A stretch of DNA of 24,455 bases from Planctomycetota bacterium (GTDB taxonomy: Bacteria; Planctomycetota; UBA1135; GCA-002686595), in contig JAJDES010000215.1 in the NCBI GenBank assembly GCA_029259675.1, forward strand, positions 1 through 24,455. The letters run 5' to 3'. The notes under the pieces were generated by a model. The model was not told the origin of the DNA. It did no database searches and was given only the letters and a program-made list of their open reading frames with translations. The translations under genes were made by a program, and so were the position numbers. Shown in pieces: positions 23,055 through 24,455 of the stretch. Within the stretch, counting starts at the first letter, position 1. Every line of letters begins with the position of its first letter.

Positions 23055-24455
23055 ATGGACAGCACTCAAGCACCTGCCCCCCAATCCCAGGGCAACAACT
23101 TCGTCACCCGCGCGCTCAACTCGATTGAGAAATGGGGCAACAAGCTGCCCGACCCGGCGATCCTCTTTGTCATCGGGCTAGTAGCGGTTTGGATCCTGTC
23201 GTCCATCTTGACCGGCGTGAAATTCACGGAAGTCAATCCGAGCACGGGCGAACCGATTGCGATTCAAAACATGATGACCGGTCCGGCACTAGCTGCATTT
23301 TTGAGCAACATGGTGGAGACCTTCACGGGCTTCCACCCGCTCGGATTGGTCCTCGTTGCGCTACTGGGTGTCGGCGTTGCGGAACATTCCGGATTCATCA
23401 ATGCCTGCCTCAAATTCATGCTGGCGCGCACGCACAAGTCGCTCTTGACGCCCATGCTGATTCTGGTGGCCATCGTGAGCCACACCGCTGCCGACGCCGG
23501 CTATGTGCTCGTCATTCCCCTGGGAGCGGTCATCTTCTACGCGGCCGGGAGACATCCCCTAGCTGGAATCGGAGCCGCTTTCGCCGGCGTCTCAGGCGGC
23601 TTCAGCGCCAATTTCATTGTGTCGGGCATTGATCCCCTGCTGATGGGACTGACGCAAACGGGCATTGACATCATCAACCCCGAGCACGGCATCAACCCGC
23701 TTTGCAACTGGTTCTTCACCAGCGCCTCCAGCGTGTTGATCATCGCAATCGGCTGGTTCCTGACAGATGTGGTCGTCGAACCCAGACTTCGCGGAACCGA
23801 GATTGACGGCGACCCCAGCGAGATGCCCAAGCTGGAGGAGTTGGGAAAACGCGAAACGCTGGCCATGTTCCTCGGCCTGGGCAGCATTGTTGCCCTTTGC
23901 TTGGCTCTTTACTTTTGGGCCTCTCCTGAGGACTCACCACTTCGCGCCACCAACGGGGAGTTGACCAGCTACCGACCGTTGGCGCCGCTCATGAATTCAA
24001 TCGTCCCCTTGATCTTCTTGATCTTCTTGGTGCCGGGCGTGATCTACGGCTATGTGGCCGGAACCTTCAAGAACCACCGGGATATCATCAAGGGTATGAG
24101 CACGGCCATGGGAACCATGTCCTATTACTTGGTCATGGCTTTTTGTGCAGCGTTGTTCATTGACGCATTCAATAAGTCAGGCATGGGCTCCTTGCTGGCC
24201 CTCAAGGGTGCCAACTACCTTCGGGATCTGGGAACCCCCAGCATGGTGACCATTGTCGGGATCATCTTCTTGGCAGCTGCGGTAAACCTCCTCATCGGCT
24301 CGGCATCCGCCAAATGGGCCATGCTCGCTCCGATTTTTGTGCCCATGCTGATGGAGCTCGGCATATCACCGGAATTAACACAAGCCGCCTATCGCGTCGG
24401 AGATTCCACCACCAACATCGTCACTCCGATGATGCCCTACTTCCCCTTGGTGGTC
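23055..24455 (+). CDS. AbgT-family transporter (p-aminobenzoyl-glutamate / MtrF-like), 3' truncated by window
   Basis: The frame is open from the ATG at 23055 to the window edge (467 residues, about 90 percent of the usual 500-520). It has many membrane helices and re-entrant hairpins. Family signatures are clear: KLPDPAILFV near the N-terminus, SHTAADAGYVLVIPLGA, GFSANFIVSGIDPLL, GSASAKWAMLAPIFVPM, and GDSTTNIVTPMMPYFPL at the end. AbgT takes up p-aminobenzoyl-glutamate, a folate breakdown product, while MtrF-type members export sulfonamide-like compounds by proton exchange. Sequence does not tell which applies here. No ribosome site is visible before the ATG, and no other folate gene is in the window. 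The window edge cuts the gene, so this is not a truncation of the protein. Confidence 0.92.
   Translation, partial: MDSTQAPAPQSQGNNFVTRALNSIEKWGNKLPDPAILFVIGLVAVWILSSILTGVKFTEVNPSTGEPIAIQNMMTGPALAAFLSNMVETFTGFHPLGLVLVALLGVGVAEHSGFINACLKFMLARTHKSLLTPMLILVAIVSHTAADAGYVLVIPLGAVIFYAAGRHPLAGIGAAFAGVSGGFSANFIVSGIDPLLMGLTQTGIDIINPEHGINPLCNWFFTSASSVLIIAIGWFLTDVVVEPRLRGTEIDGDPSEMPKLEELGKRETLAMFLGLGSIVALCLALYFWASPEDSPLRATNGELTSYRPLAPLMNSIVPLIFLIFLVPGVIYGYVAGTFKNHRDIIKGMSTAMGTMSYYLVMAFCAALFIDAFNKSGMGSLLALKGANYLRDLGTPSMVTIVGIIFLAAAVNLLIGSASAKWAMLAPIFVPMLMELGISPELTQAAYRVGDSTTNIVTPMMPYFPLVV

Noticed and set aside
23132..23632. 166-residue frame inside the AbgT gene
   Set aside because: Out-of-frame shadow. 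The AbgT frame from 23055 carries all family signatures and stays open to the window edge.

Overview
This window looks like a chromosomal segment from a planctomycete-like bacterium (Planctomycetota). It is moderately GC-rich by eye. The phylum call rests on several features seen together: a DUF2231 membrane domain fused to a planctomycete-type cytochrome c, a very large TPR-CHAT protein divergent from an ECF-type sigma gene with a coupled membrane protein, a secreted right-handed beta-helix protein, tandem NTF2/lumazine-like domains, and many genes without a clear Shine-Dalgarno site. I cannot name a genus. No rRNA, tRNA or CRISPR array was recognised.

Layout. (1) 2-3495: a plus-strand cluster that looks like cbb3 oxidase maturation. 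It holds the C-terminal part of a CPx copper P-type ATPase (CcoI/FixI-like), a tandem universal stress protein, a short NapH/CcoG-like polyferredoxin and an HCxGMCGG membrane protein (TauE/SafE/CcoH-like). Spacing is tight, with one GTGA overlap. (2) 3657-4322: an orphan NarL/FixJ response regulator. (3) 4323-8024: a gene-poor, rearranged stretch. The last ~95 bp of the regulator plus ~220 bp of its 3' flank are repeated here in degenerate form (4228-4541 and 7394-7721). Between the two copies lie an IS256-family transposase scrap, a possible small gene and a six-BON-domain exported protein. (4) 8025-10335: an MddA-like membrane methyltransferase with a strong terminator, then a BtrH_N/DUF4872-like protein that lacks the usual Cys. 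(5) 10481-17247: a secreted beta-helix protein and a 1077-residue TPR-CHAT protein (His906/Cys981 dyad) on the minus strand, divergent from a sigma-like gene translationally coupled to a single-pass membrane protein. (6) 17297-18376: an SGNH hydrolase. (7) 19015-19911: an NsrR-like Rrf2 regulator and a single-domain globin, followed by an array of eleven-plus 13-14 bp dyad repeats and a bidirectional terminator. (8) 20233-22660, minus strand: a tandem NTF2/lumazine-like exported protein, the DUF2231-cytochrome c fusion and a DUF4404 protein. (9) 23055-end: an AbgT-family transporter, open to the window edge.

How it fits together. Regions 1, 2, 7 and 8 share a theme of microaerobic or nitrosative respiration: high-affinity oxidase assembly, stress protein, NO-responsive regulator with globin, and cytochrome c. 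The least explained module is region 5, where a catalytic-type CHAT protein faces an unusual sigma factor and its coupled membrane partner. A signalling or proteolysis circuit is possible, but that is inference from gene order alone.
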